NCBI RefSeq assembly: GCF_002564005.1
Contig: NZ_PDJG01000001.1
Span: 3,038,001 to 3,102,000 of the forward strand
Source of the DNA: Sanguibacter antarcticus
GTDB lineage: Bacteria > Actinomycetota > Actinomycetes > Actinomycetales > Cellulomonadaceae
Direction of reading: 5' to 3'
DNA length: 64,000 bases
Positions 42,179 through 51,344 of this stretch are shown one piece after another. The translations under genes were made by a program, and so were the position numbers. Within the stretch, counting starts at the first letter, position 1. Each line of letters starts with the position of its first letter. The notes beneath the pieces were generated by a model. The model was given only the letters and a program-made list of their open reading frames with translations, did no database searches and was not told where the DNA came from.

Positions 42179-43507
42179 TCAGGGCCGCGCCGCGGCCGCG
42201 GCCCGCGCCGCACCCGGCAGCGCCTCGAGGATCCGGCCGACCGCCACGTCGTCGTGCGCGGCGGAGAGGAACCACGCCTCGTAGACGGACGGCGGCAGGT
42301 TGACCCCGGCGTCGAGCATCGCGTGGAAGAACGGCGGGTAGCGGAACGTGTCAGACGCCTGGACCTGGGCGTACGTGTGCACGCCCGACGCGGCGGCCTC
42401 CTCGCCGAACATCACGGAGAAGAGGCTGCCGGAGTACTGGACGCGGTGGGCGACGCCCTCGGCGGAGAGCGCCTCGGAGACGGCGGCGCCGAGGTGCGTG
42501 GCGGTGGCGTCCACCTTGGCGTACACGGCGGCGTCGGCGGCCCGCAGCGTCGCGAGCCCGGCCGCGACGGCCACCGGGTTCCCGGAGAGCGTGCCCGCCT
42601 GGTAGACCGGTCCGAGCGGGGCGAGCTGGTCCATGAGCGCAGCCGGACCGCCGATCGCCGCGACGGGCATACCGCCGCCGACGACCTTGCCGAACGTGAA
42701 GAGGTCAGGTGTGAAGGACGCGCCGAGCACCGAGGTCTCGTAGCCCCACCAGCCGGACGCGCTCACGCGGAAGCCGGTGAGCACCTCGTCGAGGATGAGC
42801 AGCGCGCCGTGCGCGGCGGTGATGCGGCGCAGCCCGGCGTTGAAGCCGGGGGCGGGCGGGACGATGCCCATGTTGGCAGGCGCAGCCTCCGTGATGACGG
42901 CGGCGATGTCCGCGCCGCGCTCCGCGAAGGCCGCCTCGACAGCACCGAGGTCGTTGTACGGGAGCACGAGGGTCTCCGAGGCCGTCGCCTCCGTGACACC
43001 GGCCGAGCCGGGCAGAGCCTGCGTCGCGACGCCCGAGCCTGCCTCGGCCAGGAGAGAGTCGACGTGACCGTGGTAGCAGCCCGCGAACTTGATGATGAGC
43101 GGCCGGCCCGTCGCCCCGCGCGCGAGACGGACGGCCGTCATCGTCGCCTCGGTGCCGGTCGAGACGAGGCGCACGCGCTCGGCCGCCGGGACGCGGCGGC
43201 GGATCTCCTCGGCGAGCTCGACCTCGCCGACCGTCGGGGCGCCGAAGGACAGCCCGCGCGCGGCCGCCTCCTGCACCGCGGCGACGACGGCCGGGTGCGC
43301 GTGCCCGAGCAGCGCCGGACCCCACGAGCACACGAGGTCGACGTACTCGTTGCCGGCGACGTCCGTGATGTACGGCCCGGCAGCCGACGCGATGAACCGC
43401 GGGTCGCCGCCGACGGAGCGGTACGCCCGCACGGGCGAGTTCACCCCGCCCGGCAGCACGCCCTGGGCGCGCTCGAAGGCTGAGTGGTTCGCTGCGTCGT
43501 CGTGCAT
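42179..43507 (-). CDS. hemL: glutamate-1-semialdehyde 2,1-aminomutase
   Basis: PLP enzyme of 442 residues making 5-aminolevulinate, the C5-pathway entry to haem. Seen: the substrate-gating [42 protein letters not shown] (PLP Asp) and the Schiff-base Lys in [19 protein letters not shown] at 43507 is preceded by a normal spacing of about 90 bases from hemB. The frame is open upstream but without coding signs. Confidence 0.95.
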   Translation of the reverse strand: MHDDAANHSAFERAQGVLPGGVNSPVRAYRSVGGDPRFIASAAGPYITDVAGNEYVDLVCSWGPALLGHAHPAVVAAVQEAAARGLSFGAPTVGEVELAEEIRRRVPAAERVRLVSTGTEATMTAVRLARGATGRPLIIKFAGCYHGHVDSLLAEAGSGVATQALPGSAGVTEATASETLVLPYNDLGAVEAAFAERGADIAAVITEAAPANMGIVPPAPGFNAGLRRITAAHGALLILDEVLTGFRVSASGWWGYETSVLGASFTPDLFTFGKVVGGGMPVAAIGGPAALMDQLAPLGPVYQAGTLSGNPVAVAAGLATLRAADAAVYAKVDATATHLGAAVSEALSAEGVAHRVQYSGSLFSVMFGEEAAASGVHTYAQVQASDTFRYPPFFHAMLDAGVNLPPSVYEAWFLSAAHDDVAVGRILEALPGAARAAAAARP

Positions 43508-43566
43508 GGTCCGTCCGTTCGTCAGGTGCTCAGGAAGTCGGTCAGGTCGTTCGGGTCGGTCAGGTC

Positions 43567-43582
43567 GCCGGGCATGCCCGGC
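43567..43582. repeat. 16-bp palindrome between hemB and hemL
   Basis: GCCGGGCATGCCCGGC is a perfect palindrome located 17 bases after hemB. It could form a small hairpin that moderates read-through into hemL, or a protein site. Confidence 0.5.
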
Positions 43583-43598
43583 GGTGCGCTGGTGCGGG

Positions 43599-44579
43599 CT
43601 ACTTGATCCAGCCGGCGAGCTCGACGGCCCAGTACGTGAGGACGATGTCGGCACCCGCCCGCTTGATGCTCACGATCGACTCCTCGATCGCGGCACGACG
43701 GTTGATCCATCCGTTGGCCGCAGCCGCCTCGATCATCGCGTACTCGCCAGAGACCTGGTACGCGGCGACGGGGACGTTCGACGTCTGGGCGACGTCCGCG
43801 AGCACGTCGAGGTAGCTCATCGCGGGCTTGACCATGACGATGTCGGCGCCCTCGAGCATGTCGATGTCCGACTCGCGGGAGCCCTCGCGGCGGTTGGCCG
43901 GGTCGAGCTGGTACGTGCGACGGTCGCCCTCGAGCGTCGACTCCACCGCCTCGCGGAACGGGCCGTAGAACGCCGAGGCGTACTTGGCGGAGTAGGCCAA
44001 GATTGCGGTGTCGGGGAAACCGGTGCCGCCGTTCGCCGTCGAGGCGTCGAGCGCGCTGCGCACCGCGAAGACCTGCCCGTCCATCATCCCGGAGAGGCCG
44101 AGCACCTCGGCGCCTGCCTCGGCCTGGGCGATCGCCATGGCCTCGTAGCGCAGCAGGGTCGCGTCGTTGTCGACGCCACCCCGGGCGTCGAGAACGCCGC
44201 AGTGGCCGTGGTCCGTGAACTCGTCGAGGCACAGGTCCGCCATGACGACGAGCCGCCCGGCCGCCGCCTCGACCGCGATGCGGATGCCGACGTTGAGGAT
44301 GCCGTCCGGGTCGTCTGCCCCGGAGCCGGTCGCGTCGCGCGTGGTCGGGACGCCGAAGAGCATGACGCCGCCGATGCCGGCGTCGGCCGCCTCACGGACA
44401 GCCTGCGCGAGCGAGGCCTCGGTGTGGTGGACCACGCCCGGCATCGAGGTGATCTCCACCGGCTCGGTCGCGCCCTCCTTGATGAACAGGGGCAGGACGA
44501 GGTCCCGCGCGTGCAGGCGGGTCTCAGAGACGAGAGCGCGCAGCGCGGGAGTGGTGCGCAGGCGGCGTGGGCGGGTCAC
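43599..44579 (-). CDS. hemB: delta-aminolevulinic acid dehydratase (porphobilinogen synthase)
   Basis: Enzyme of 326 residues condensing two 5-aminolevulinates to porphobilinogen. The Schiff-base Lys is in [10 protein letters not shown]. The metal region reads [14 protein letters not shown]: two of the three zinc cysteines are kept and the middle one is Asp, between the zinc and the zinc-free forms. GTG at 44579 overlaps the hemD stop (GTGA). Confidence 0.95.
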   Translation of the reverse strand: MTRPRRLRTTPALRALVSETRLHARDLVLPLFIKEGATEPVEITSMPGVVHHTEASLAQAVREAADAGIGGVMLFGVPTTRDATGSGADDPDGILNVGIRIAVEAAAGRLVVMADLCLDEFTDHGHCGVLDARGGVDNDATLLRYEAMAIAQAEAGAEVLGLSGMMDGQVFAVRSALDASTANGGTGFPDTAILAYSAKYASAFYGPFREAVESTLEGDRRTYQLDPANRREGSRESDIDMLEGADIVMVKPAMSYLDVLADVAQTSNVPVAAYQVSGEYAMIEAAAANGWINRRAAIEESIVSIKRAGADIVLTYWAVELAGWIK

Positions 44580-45703
44580 GGGTCCTCCGGAAGGGTCGTG
44601 GGGAGAAGAGCTGCTGCATCGATGATCGCACTGAAGAGAGCGTCGTCGGACGCACCCGTAGCAACAGCGGCAACCGCTTGCCCTGTTCCCTCGGCGGCAC
44701 GACGCGTCGGCTCACCGATCGCGACAGCCAGCACGTCCGCACGCGGCCCGAGCTGGCGGGCGACCTCGCGGGCCACGCTCCCGGACGTGAGGACCACGAG
44801 GTCGATGCGCCCTGCAGCCCAGTCGGCGACGACCTCCGGCGGGGCCGGGTGAGAGACCGTCCGGTACGCGGTGACCCGGACCGGGGTGTAACCGAGCTCG
44901 GTGAGGCCGCGCTCGAGCGTGGGCTCGGCGAGGTCGCCGAGGGGAAGGAGGACGCGGGTGCTGGAGGGCGAGCTGGAGCCGGTCCCAGTGCCGACATCGA
45001 GGCCGCCGAACGTCGAGGCGTGCGCGTCCGGCCACTCGGCGAGCATCCCGACGGCAGAGTTCTCCGCGGCGACGAGCTTCGGCTCGACCCCGGCGGCCCG
45101 CAGCGCCCGTGCGGTAGCCGGCCCGACGACAGCCCACCGCACGGGCCAGCCATCCACCCCGCTGTCGCCGCGGCCGCGGCTGCTGTCGCTGCGGCCCGTG
45201 CTGCTGTTGCGACGGTCCGTGTGGTCCGTGTGGCCAGTGTGGTCCGCGTGGCTCCCGATGCACTCGCGGCTGCCGCCGCGTCCGTCGACCTCGGGCACTT
45301 GTCTCGAGATCGTGCCTTCGAGTGCCCGATCTCGAGACAACTGCCCGAGCTCGACGTCAGCTGAGGATGAGGCTGGGGGCAGGGGCAGGGGCGGGGGCGG
45401 GGATTGGGGCAGGGATTGGGGGTGAGGGGTTGCGTCTTGGGAGGGCATAGGCATCGCGGCCGCGGAGAGTGCCGTTACCGCGTTGACGCTCGTGATCGCC
45501 ACCCACGCGTACTCGCCTGCGCTTGCGGCGGCGGCCGCCGTGCGCAATGCGTCGAGGTCAGGTCCAGCGGCGTCGGCTCGGGAGATGAGCGGAGCGACGA
45601 CCGCACGACCACCCGCAGCCTCGATACGTGCGCCGAGAGCCTCGCCCCGTCCCGGCGCCCGGGGGATGAGCACACGCACGCCACGCAGAGGAGATGTCGT
45701 CAC
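44576..45703 (-). CDS. hemD: uroporphyrinogen-III synthase with large in-frame insertion
   Basis: Protein of 375 residues, about 100 more than usual. Recognisable HemD parts are [20 protein letters not shown] (N-terminus), [10 protein letters not shown] (about residue 66), [18 protein letters not shown] (about 188), [20 protein letters not shown] and [17 protein letters not shown] (C-terminal domain). Residues about 85-185 are an insertion of Pro/Gln, Ser/Arg/Asp and His/Thr low complexity; its middle is encoded by the inverted repeat at 45290-45349. Catalysis should survive because the insertion falls in the linker between the two lobes (inference). GTG start. hemC does not adjoin it. Confidence 0.9.
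   Translation of the reverse strand: MTTSPLRGVRVLIPRAPGRGEALGARIEAAGGRAVVAPLISRADAAGPDLDALRTAAAAASAGEYAWVAITSVNAVTALSAAAMPMPSQDATPHPQSLPQSPPPPLPLPPASSSADVELGQLSRDRALEGTISRQVPEVDGRGGSRECIGSHADHTGHTDHTDRRNSSTGRSDSSRGRGDSGVDGWPVRWAVVGPATARALRAAGVEPKLVAAENSAVGMLAEWPDAHASTFGGLDVGTGTGSSSPSSTRVLLPLGDLAEPTLERGLTELGYTPVRVTAYRTVSHPAPPEVVADWAAGRIDLVVLTSGSVAREVARQLGPRADVLAVAIGEPTRRAAEGTGQAVAAVATGASDDALFSAIIDAAALLPTTLPEDP
45290..45349. repeat. inverted repeat inside hemD
   Basis: Arms of 23 bases (45290-45312 and 45327-45349) match at 22 of 23 positions around a 14-base loop; their inner 14 bases are TTGTCTCGAGATCG and its complement. The element is in frame and translated. It resembles a small palindromic mobile repeat. 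Confidence 0.85.
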
Positions 45704-46007
45704 ACGACCAGTCTCCCCGATCTGTCACCCGCTGTGCAGCCTGACGGCAGCCCGACGGCAGCCCGAGGGCAGCTCGACCGCGCGCCTCGACCGCAGCTCG
45801 CCCCCACGGCCGGACACCATCTCGACCGCGTCTCGGCCGCGCGCCTCGCCCGCCGCCCGACCGCACCGTCCGACAGCATCACCGGCCGCAGCAGCCAGAC
45901 ACTGCCGGCCTCCGCGTGGTTACACCGGCGACACATTCGCATGGTTCTCTGGCGACAGCCGAGGACCAGGAGGTCGTTGGCCCGTCGGATGTGCAGGAGG
46001 TGCTCGC
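45704..46007. other. 304-base gap between hemD and the xanthine dehydrogenase genes
   Basis: Divergent promoter region. It contains a tandem array of four 11-bp units (45736-45779, consensus GCAGCCCGACG). I saw no gene, operator or riboswitch. Confidence 0.5.
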
Positions 46008-47117
46008 GTGGACCTGGTGATCGATTCCGTGCGCGTCGCGCTGAGCAGGCAGGACGTGGCTCTCGCCGACGGCGAGACCTTCCTCGGCGGCGGCACGTGG
46101 CTCTACTCCCAGGCCGAGCACCACCTTGCCCCTGAGAACACCGAGGTCTCGTCGGCTGCACCGAGCCAGGACGCACGCGTGCGCGGCCTCGTCGACCTCA
46201 CCCTCCTCGGGTGGGCTCCGCTCACCCCGACCGACGCCGGCCTGAGCATCGCGGCCACCTGCACCATCGCGACCCTCGTCGACCTCGGCGAACATGGTGC
46301 GGCCGAGCACCCCACATGGACGGCTCTCCCCTTGTTCGCCCGGTGCGCGAACGCCCTGCTCGCGTCGTGGAAGGTCTGGAACGTCGCGACAGTCGGCGGC
46401 AACGTCTGCCTGTCGCTCCCCGCCGGCGCGATGATCGCGCTCGCCGTCGCGCTCGACGCGGACGCGGTGACATGGCTGCCGGACGCCGAGACGGTGGCTG
46501 GGGCCGCGACCGCGACCGCGACCGCGACAACAACCTCGACCTCGACCGCAACCGAGACCGCGGCAGCGCCACCGATCGGCGGCGAACGCCGGCTCCCCGT
46601 GGCCGAGCTCGTGACCGGGCCGGGCCGCAACACGCTCGCGCGCGGCGAGGTGCTGCGATCGATCGAGATCCCGCGGTACGCCCTCGAGTCCCGGACGGCC
46701 TTCCGGCAGATCGCGCTCTCGCCGCTCGGCCGCTCGGGTGCGGTCGTCGTCGGGCGGCACGACGCAGACGGCACGACGACCCTCGCGATCACCGCCAGCA
46801 CACCCGCACCCGTGGTCCTGCGTTTCCCGGCTCCACCGACGGCGGCTCGTGTCCGCGAGGCGGTGGCCAGCATCGAGACCTGGTTCGACGACGTCCACGG
46901 CGCACCCGACTGGCGCGCCCACGTCACAGGCGTCCTCGCTGAGGAGGTCCGCGCGGAGCTCGCGGCATGCGCCACGTCGAGCGCCACGTCGAGCGCTGCG
47001 TCGAGCGCCGCGTCGAGCGCCGCGCCGAGCGCCGCGCCGAGCGTCGGGCCGAGCGTCGGGCCGAGCGACCCGGCGGGGTCCGGCCCTCGCCCCGACCAAG
47101 ACGGAGGCCTGCGATGA
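46008..47117 (+). CDS. FAD-binding subunit of xanthine dehydrogenase
   Basis: Protein of 369 residues, the medium (FAD) subunit of a molybdenum hydroxylase. FAD contacts are ETFLGGGTWLYSQAE (FAD pyrophosphate loop) and KVWNVATVGGNVCLSLPAGA, and ARGEVLRSIEIP opens the C-terminal domain. GTG at 46008 follows CAGGAGG. Two low-complexity stretches are inserted: Ala/Thr alternation at residues ~165-190 and a C-terminal tail from a 12-bp repeat. ATGA overlap with the next gene makes it part of a two-subunit enzyme with the fused 2Fe-2S/molybdenum protein. Confidence 0.88.
   Translation: MDLVIDSVRVALSRQDVALADGETFLGGGTWLYSQAEHHLAPENTEVSSAAPSQDARVRGLVDLTLLGWAPLTPTDAGLSIAATCTIATLVDLGEHGAAEHPTWTALPLFARCANALLASWKVWNVATVGGNVCLSLPAGAMIALAVALDADAVTWLPDAETVAGAATATATATTTSTSTATETAAAPPIGGERRLPVAELVTGPGRNTLARGEVLRSIEIPRYALESRTAFRQIALSPLGRSGAVVVGRHDADGTTTLAITASTPAPVVLRFPAPPTAARVREAVASIETWFDDVHGAPDWRAHVTGVLAEEVRAELAACATSSATSSAASSAASSAAPSAAPSVGPSVGPSDPAGSGPRPDQDGGLR
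46971..47066 (+). repeat. eight 12-bp tandem repeats encoding the tail of the FAD subunit
   Basis: Eight consecutive units of GCCACGTCGAGC and close variants (ending GTCGGGCCGAGC) encode alternating Ser/Ala then Pro/Ser/Val tetrapeptides at the C-terminus. Unit divergence rises along the array. Confidence 0.85.
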
Positions 47118-49873
47118 AGCTCGAGGTCAACGGCGTGATGCTCGACGCGCAAGCCGCCCCCGGCCAGTGCCTGCGGACCCTGCTGCGCGAGCACGAGCAC
47201 TTCGAGGTGAAGAAGGGCTGCGACTCCGGCGACTGCGGGGCGTGCACCGTCCTCGTCGACGGCGCGCCCGTGCACTCGTGCATCTACCCGGCGCACCGCA
47301 TGGACGGGAAGACCGTCACGACGGTCGCCGGCCTCGGCGACGAGGAGCACCCGCACCCGGTCCAGTCGGCGTTCGCGGCCGCCGGTGGATTCCAGTGCGG
47401 GTTCTGCACGCCGGGCATGGTCGTCACCACGTCCGTCCTCACGGACGAGCAGAAGGCTGACCTGCCGCACGCCCTCAAGGGCAACCTCTGCCGCTGCACC
47501 GGGTACCGCGCGATCGAGGACGCGGTCAACGGGGTCCGCAACGTCGAGCCGACCTGCGGCAGCGCCACGACAGCAGGCGCAGACGCCTCGACCAGCGCTC
47601 CGGCCACACCGACGGTTCCCATCGCGCCCATCGCGCCCACCGCGCATACCGCGCCCGCAGCGCTCGCAGCCCCCGCAGCGCCGACCGGCCCCATGGGCAC
47701 CTCCGTCGGCGCCCCGGCAGCGATGCGCGTCGTCACCGGCCGTGAGCCGTACACGCTCGACCTCACGACCACGGGGGTGCTCCACCTCGCCGTCCTCGGC
47801 AGCCCGTACGCCCACGCACGCGTCCTCTCGGTCGACACGACCGTGGCACAGGCTCTCCCGGGGGTCCGCGCAGTCCTCACCGCAGCCGACTCCCCGGACG
47901 TCCTCTTCTCCACGGGCCGCCACGAGAACCGGCTCGACGACCCGGACGACACCCGCATCATCGACACGATCGTCCGGTTCCAGGGCCAGCGGGTCGCGGC
48001 TGTCATCGCCGACGACGTCGCCACCGCCCAGCGTGCCCGCGACCTCGTGCGCGTCGAGTACGAGGTGCTGCCCGCCGTCTTCGACCCCGAGGAGGCCCGC
48101 GCGCCCGGCGCCCCCCTCATCCACCCCGACCGCACACCCGCGGACCGCGTCGACGAAGCCCACCGCAACGTCATCGTCACCCTCCACGACGAGATGGGCG
48201 ACACCACGACTGCTCTCGCGGACGCCCACGCGACCGTCTCCGGCACGTGGCGCTCGCAGCGCGTCTCCCACGCCGCGCTCGAGACCCACGCCGCACGCGG
48301 CTGGCTCGACGCGACCGGTCGGCTCGTCATCCGCACGAGCACCCAGGTTCCCTACCTCGTCCGCGACGAGCTCTGCCACGTCCTCGGCCTCGAGCAGGAC
48401 CAGGTCCGCGTCTTCACCGCCCGCGTCGGCGGTGGCTTCGGCGGCAAGCAGGAGATCCTCACGGAAGACCTCGTCGCGCTCGCGGTCCTGCGGACCGGGC
48501 GGCCGGTCCAGTACGAGATGACGCGCGAGGACGTCTTCACGATCGCGACGGTCCGCCACCCGATGGCCGTCACCGTGCGCCTCGGTGCCGACGCGGACGG
48601 CACGCTCACCGCGATGACCGTCGAGATGCTCAGCGACACCGGCGCCTACGGCAACCACAGCCGCGGCGTCATGTTCCACAGCCTCAACGAGTCGCTCGCC
48701 GTCTACCGCTGCCCGGCCACGCGGGTCGACGCCGAGGTGGTCTACACGAACAACCCGCCCTCGGGTGCGTTCCGGGGCTACGGGCTCGGTCAGGTCGTCT
48801 TCGCCGTCGAGTCGGCGATGGACGAGCTCGCCCGCGAGCTCGGCATCGCGCCGGTCGAGCTGCGCCGGCGCAACGTCGTCGGGCCCGGGGAAGTGATGGT
48901 CGTCACGGACCCGGACGAGGTGAGCGACCTGCGCCACGGCAGCTATGGCCTCGACCAGTGCCTCGACCTCACGGAGGCCGCGCTTGCTCGAGGCGCAGCC
49001 GACGGGCCGGGCGTGCCGAGCGGTCCGCAGTGGTCGCACGGTAGCGGCACGGCGCTCGCGATGATCGCGACGATGCCGCCGCGCGGGCACTTCGCTGACA
49101 CGAGTGTCGCCCGGCTGGCGGACGGGACCATCGAGGTCTGTGTCGGGACCGCGGAGTTCGGCAACGGCACCACCACCGTGCACCAGCAGTTCGCCGCCCA
49201 GGTCCTCGGTGTTCCTGTGAGCCAGGTCCGGGTGCGGCAGTCGGACACCGACGTGGTCCGTTACGACACGGGCGCGTTCGGGTCGACGGGCTCGGTCGTC
49301 GCCGGCAAGGCGGTCGTCCTCGCAGCCGAGCGCCTCAAGGCGATGATCACCGAGGCCGACGCGCGTCGTCCGGGCACCGGCGAACCGTTGACCGAGCTCG
49401 TCGCGCACGGGAGTCACGACGGCACGCCGCGGTCGGTGGCCTACAACGTCCAGGGCTTCCGGGTCGCGGTGAACCGCGATACCGGGGAGGTCCGCATCCT
49501 CCAGAGCGTGCAGTCGGCCGACGCCGGCGTGGTCATCAACCCCGAGCAGCTCCGCGGCCAGATCGAGGGCGGGGTGGGTCAGGCGATCGGCGCTGCGCTC
49601 TACGAGGAGGTGCGGCTCGACGGCGCAGGCCACGTCCTCACGCGCACGTTCCGCGAGTACCACGTGCCGCAGATCGCCGACCTCCCGCGCACCGAGGTGT
49701 ACTTCGCGGACACGGTCGACAGCATCGGCCCGCTCGGGGCGAAGTCGATGAGCGAGGCCCCGTTCAACCCCGTCGCCGCGGCGCTCGCCAACGCGATCGA
49801 CGATGCGACCGGGGTCAGGCTGACGGAGCTCCCGATGTCTCGAGAACGGGTGTGGCGGGCGATGGCTCGCTAG
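47114..49873 (+). CDS. xanthine dehydrogenase, fused 2Fe-2S and molybdenum subunits
   Basis: Protein of 919 residues. Residues 1-147 are the iron-sulphur subunit: plant-type cluster Cys36, 41, 44, 56 (KKGCDSGDCGACTVLVDG) and helical cluster Cys95, 98, 126, 128 (CGFCTPGMV, CRCTGY). A Thr/Ala/Pro linker (148-205) joins the molybdopterin domain: GGGFGGKQE, SGAFRGYGLGQ and the catalytic Glu in GAKSMSEAPFNPVAAALANA. It oxidises hypoxanthine and xanthine to urate with the FAD subunit. The fusion of the small and large subunits is uncommon. The end overlaps the MFS gene by 59 bases. Confidence 0.9.
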   Translation: MKLEVNGVMLDAQAAPGQCLRTLLREHEHFEVKKGCDSGDCGACTVLVDGAPVHSCIYPAHRMDGKTVTTVAGLGDEEHPHPVQSAFAAAGGFQCGFCTPGMVVTTSVLTDEQKADLPHALKGNLCRCTGYRAIEDAVNGVRNVEPTCGSATTAGADASTSAPATPTVPIAPIAPTAHTAPAALAAPAAPTGPMGTSVGAPAAMRVVTGREPYTLDLTTTGVLHLAVLGSPYAHARVLSVDTTVAQALPGVRAVLTAADSPDVLFSTGRHENRLDDPDDTRIIDTIVRFQGQRVAAVIADDVATAQRARDLVRVEYEVLPAVFDPEEARAPGAPLIHPDRTPADRVDEAHRNVIVTLHDEMGDTTTALADAHATVSGTWRSQRVSHAALETHAARGWLDATGRLVIRTSTQVPYLVRDELCHVLGLEQDQVRVFTARVGGGFGGKQEILTEDLVALAVLRTGRPVQYEMTREDVFTIATVRHPMAVTVRLGADADGTLTAMTVEMLSDTGAYGNHSRGVMFHSLNESLAVYRCPATRVDAEVVYTNNPPSGAFRGYGLGQVVFAVESAMDELARELGIAPVELRRRNVVGPGEVMVVTDPDEVSDLRHGSYGLDQCLDLTEAALARGAADGPGVPSGPQWSHGSGTALAMIATMPPRGHFADTSVARLADGTIEVCVGTAEFGNGTTTVHQQFAAQVLGVPVSQVRVRQSDTDVVRYDTGAFGSTGSVVAGKAVVLAAERLKAMITEADARRPGTGEPLTELVAHGSHDGTPRSVAYNVQGFRVAVNRDTGEVRILQSVQSADAGVVINPEQLRGQIEGGVGQAIGAALYEEVRLDGAGHVLTRTFREYHVPQIADLPRTEVYFADTVDSIGPLGAKSMSEAPFNPVAAALANAIDDATGVRLTELPMSRERVWRAMAR

Positions 49874-51200
49874 GTCCGTCGCCGACGAGGGAGTCGCCGT
49901 CGGTGAGCGTCCGGTGCGCGACGAACCAGTACGCGACTCCGGCGAGCACGACGATCGACGCAGCGATCGACGGGAGCGCCAGCGCGGCCGACGCACCGAA
50001 GCGCTCACCGACCTCGCCGGTGACGGCGGAGCCGATCGACTGCCCGACGATGACGGCAGAGCCGAGGATCGTCATGACGGTCGTCGACCGGCCGCGGGGG
50101 CTGAGGGTCGAGCCGATGCTGTACTGCGTGACGAGGGTGGGCCCTACCCCGATGCCGATGACGGCGAGAGCGACGACGAGGTGCAGCACCGAGCCTGCGA
50201 ACGGCAGGGTGAGCGTCCCGGCGAGGACGACGCCGGCGAAGGTGAGCCACCGTGCACGGAGCGTGAACCCGACGGGGAAGAGCGCGACGGCGAGAGCGAG
50301 CGCAGCCGACCCGACGCCCATGACGCCGTAGACGAGGCCGGCGCGCTCGGGGTCGCCCTGGTCGTTCATGAATGCGGTGAGCGAGGTGAGCATCGTGCCG
50401 AAGAAGAGCCCGACACCGAGGATGCCGACGATCACGCTCACGAGACCGGGGTGCCACAGGTCCCGCAGCGGGGCGGCCTCGGCTGCGTCCCTGTCGTGCG
50501 TGCGCTGGACCGTGCTCGTGGGGTGCAGTGCGAACGCGGTGACGAACACGAGGGTGATCGCCCCGGCGGCGACGAGGGGGAGCCACGGGGCGACGCCGGA
50601 CGCGAGGATCCCGACGAGGAACGGCCCGACGACGAAGACGGTCTCGTCGGCGGCGGACTCGTAGGCCATCGTCGAGTTGAAGCTCCGGACCCGGAGGTTC
50701 GGGGCGAGCCGGTCGGAGATGATGCGCACGAGGCGGGTCCGTGACATGGGGCCGACCTGGGGCGCCGTCGTCCCGATGAGGAAGGCCGCGACGAGGACCG
50801 CCGCGTCCGGCAGCGTGGAGTACACGGCCCAGGCGAACCCAGCGAGCATGAGGCCGTTGGCCGTCCCGGCGACGAGGAGGACGACGCGCTGGCCGTACCG
50901 GTCGGCGGCGGCGCCGAGCAGCGGGCCGACGCACGCGGTGCCGAGGCCCACCATCGCGGAGCTCAGGCCGGCGAACGAGAGCGACCCGCGGGCGGAGACG
51001 ACGAGGGTGAGGACCCCGACGACCATCATCGCGAACGGGAGACGTGCGACGAACGCGACGGGGAAGTAGAGCCGTCCTGTGTGGTGCACGAGCGCGGAGC
51101 CGGGCTCGGACGCGCGGGGAGATGCGGTGCGCGGGGACGCGGTGCGGTGGGGCTGGGTGGGGCGGAGTTCTTCGGGCTGTGGTTCTGGGGTGGTGTTCAT
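49815..51200 (-). CDS. MFS transporter
   Basis: Protein of 461 residues with 12 helices, preceded by about 35 polar residues. The MFS A-loop is GAAADRYGQRVVLL between helices 2 and 3; a long loop 6-7 is rich in charged residues (STVQRTHDRDAAEAAPLRDL). Helix signatures are not those of a named drug pump. Its location between xanthine dehydrogenase and XdhC, in convergent then co-directional order, suggests a purine or its product as cargo, but the family is promiscuous. Confidence 0.85.
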   Translation of the reverse strand: MNTTPEPQPEELRPTQPHRTASPRTASPRASEPGSALVHHTGRLYFPVAFVARLPFAMMVVGVLTLVVSARGSLSFAGLSSAMVGLGTACVGPLLGAAADRYGQRVVLLVAGTANGLMLAGFAWAVYSTLPDAAVLVAAFLIGTTAPQVGPMSRTRLVRIISDRLAPNLRVRSFNSTMAYESAADETVFVVGPFLVGILASGVAPWLPLVAAGAITLVFVTAFALHPTSTVQRTHDRDAAEAAPLRDLWHPGLVSVIVGILGVGLFFGTMLTSLTAFMNDQGDPERAGLVYGVMGVGSAALALAVALFPVGFTLRARWLTFAGVVLAGTLTLPFAGSVLHLVVALAVIGIGVGPTLVTQYSIGSTLSPRGRSTTVMTILGSAVIVGQSIGSAVTGEVGERFGASAALALPSIAASIVVLAGVAYWFVAHRTLTDGDSLVGDGPSEPSPATPVLETSGAPSA

Positions 51201-51344
51201 GACCTCTGCGCACGGTCGCAGCCGGGGCTGCGACAGCTCTGGTGCCGCCGTCGTCTGGTCGGCAGGAGGCCGACAGCCGGTAGATACACGTTGACGAGAC
51301 TTACGGCGCGCCGTCGATCGGTGCGCCTGCTGTCAGCAAAGGTA

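Noticed and set aside
46971..47066. Tandem repeats considered as a CRISPR array
   Set aside because: Units are contiguous without spacers and sit inside a coding frame.
46103..50008. A 1301-codon minus-strand frame antisense to xanthine dehydrogenase
   Set aside because: Antisense shadow of a gene with clear cofactor motifs; Arg/Asp/Val-rich composition is the mirror of normal codon use.
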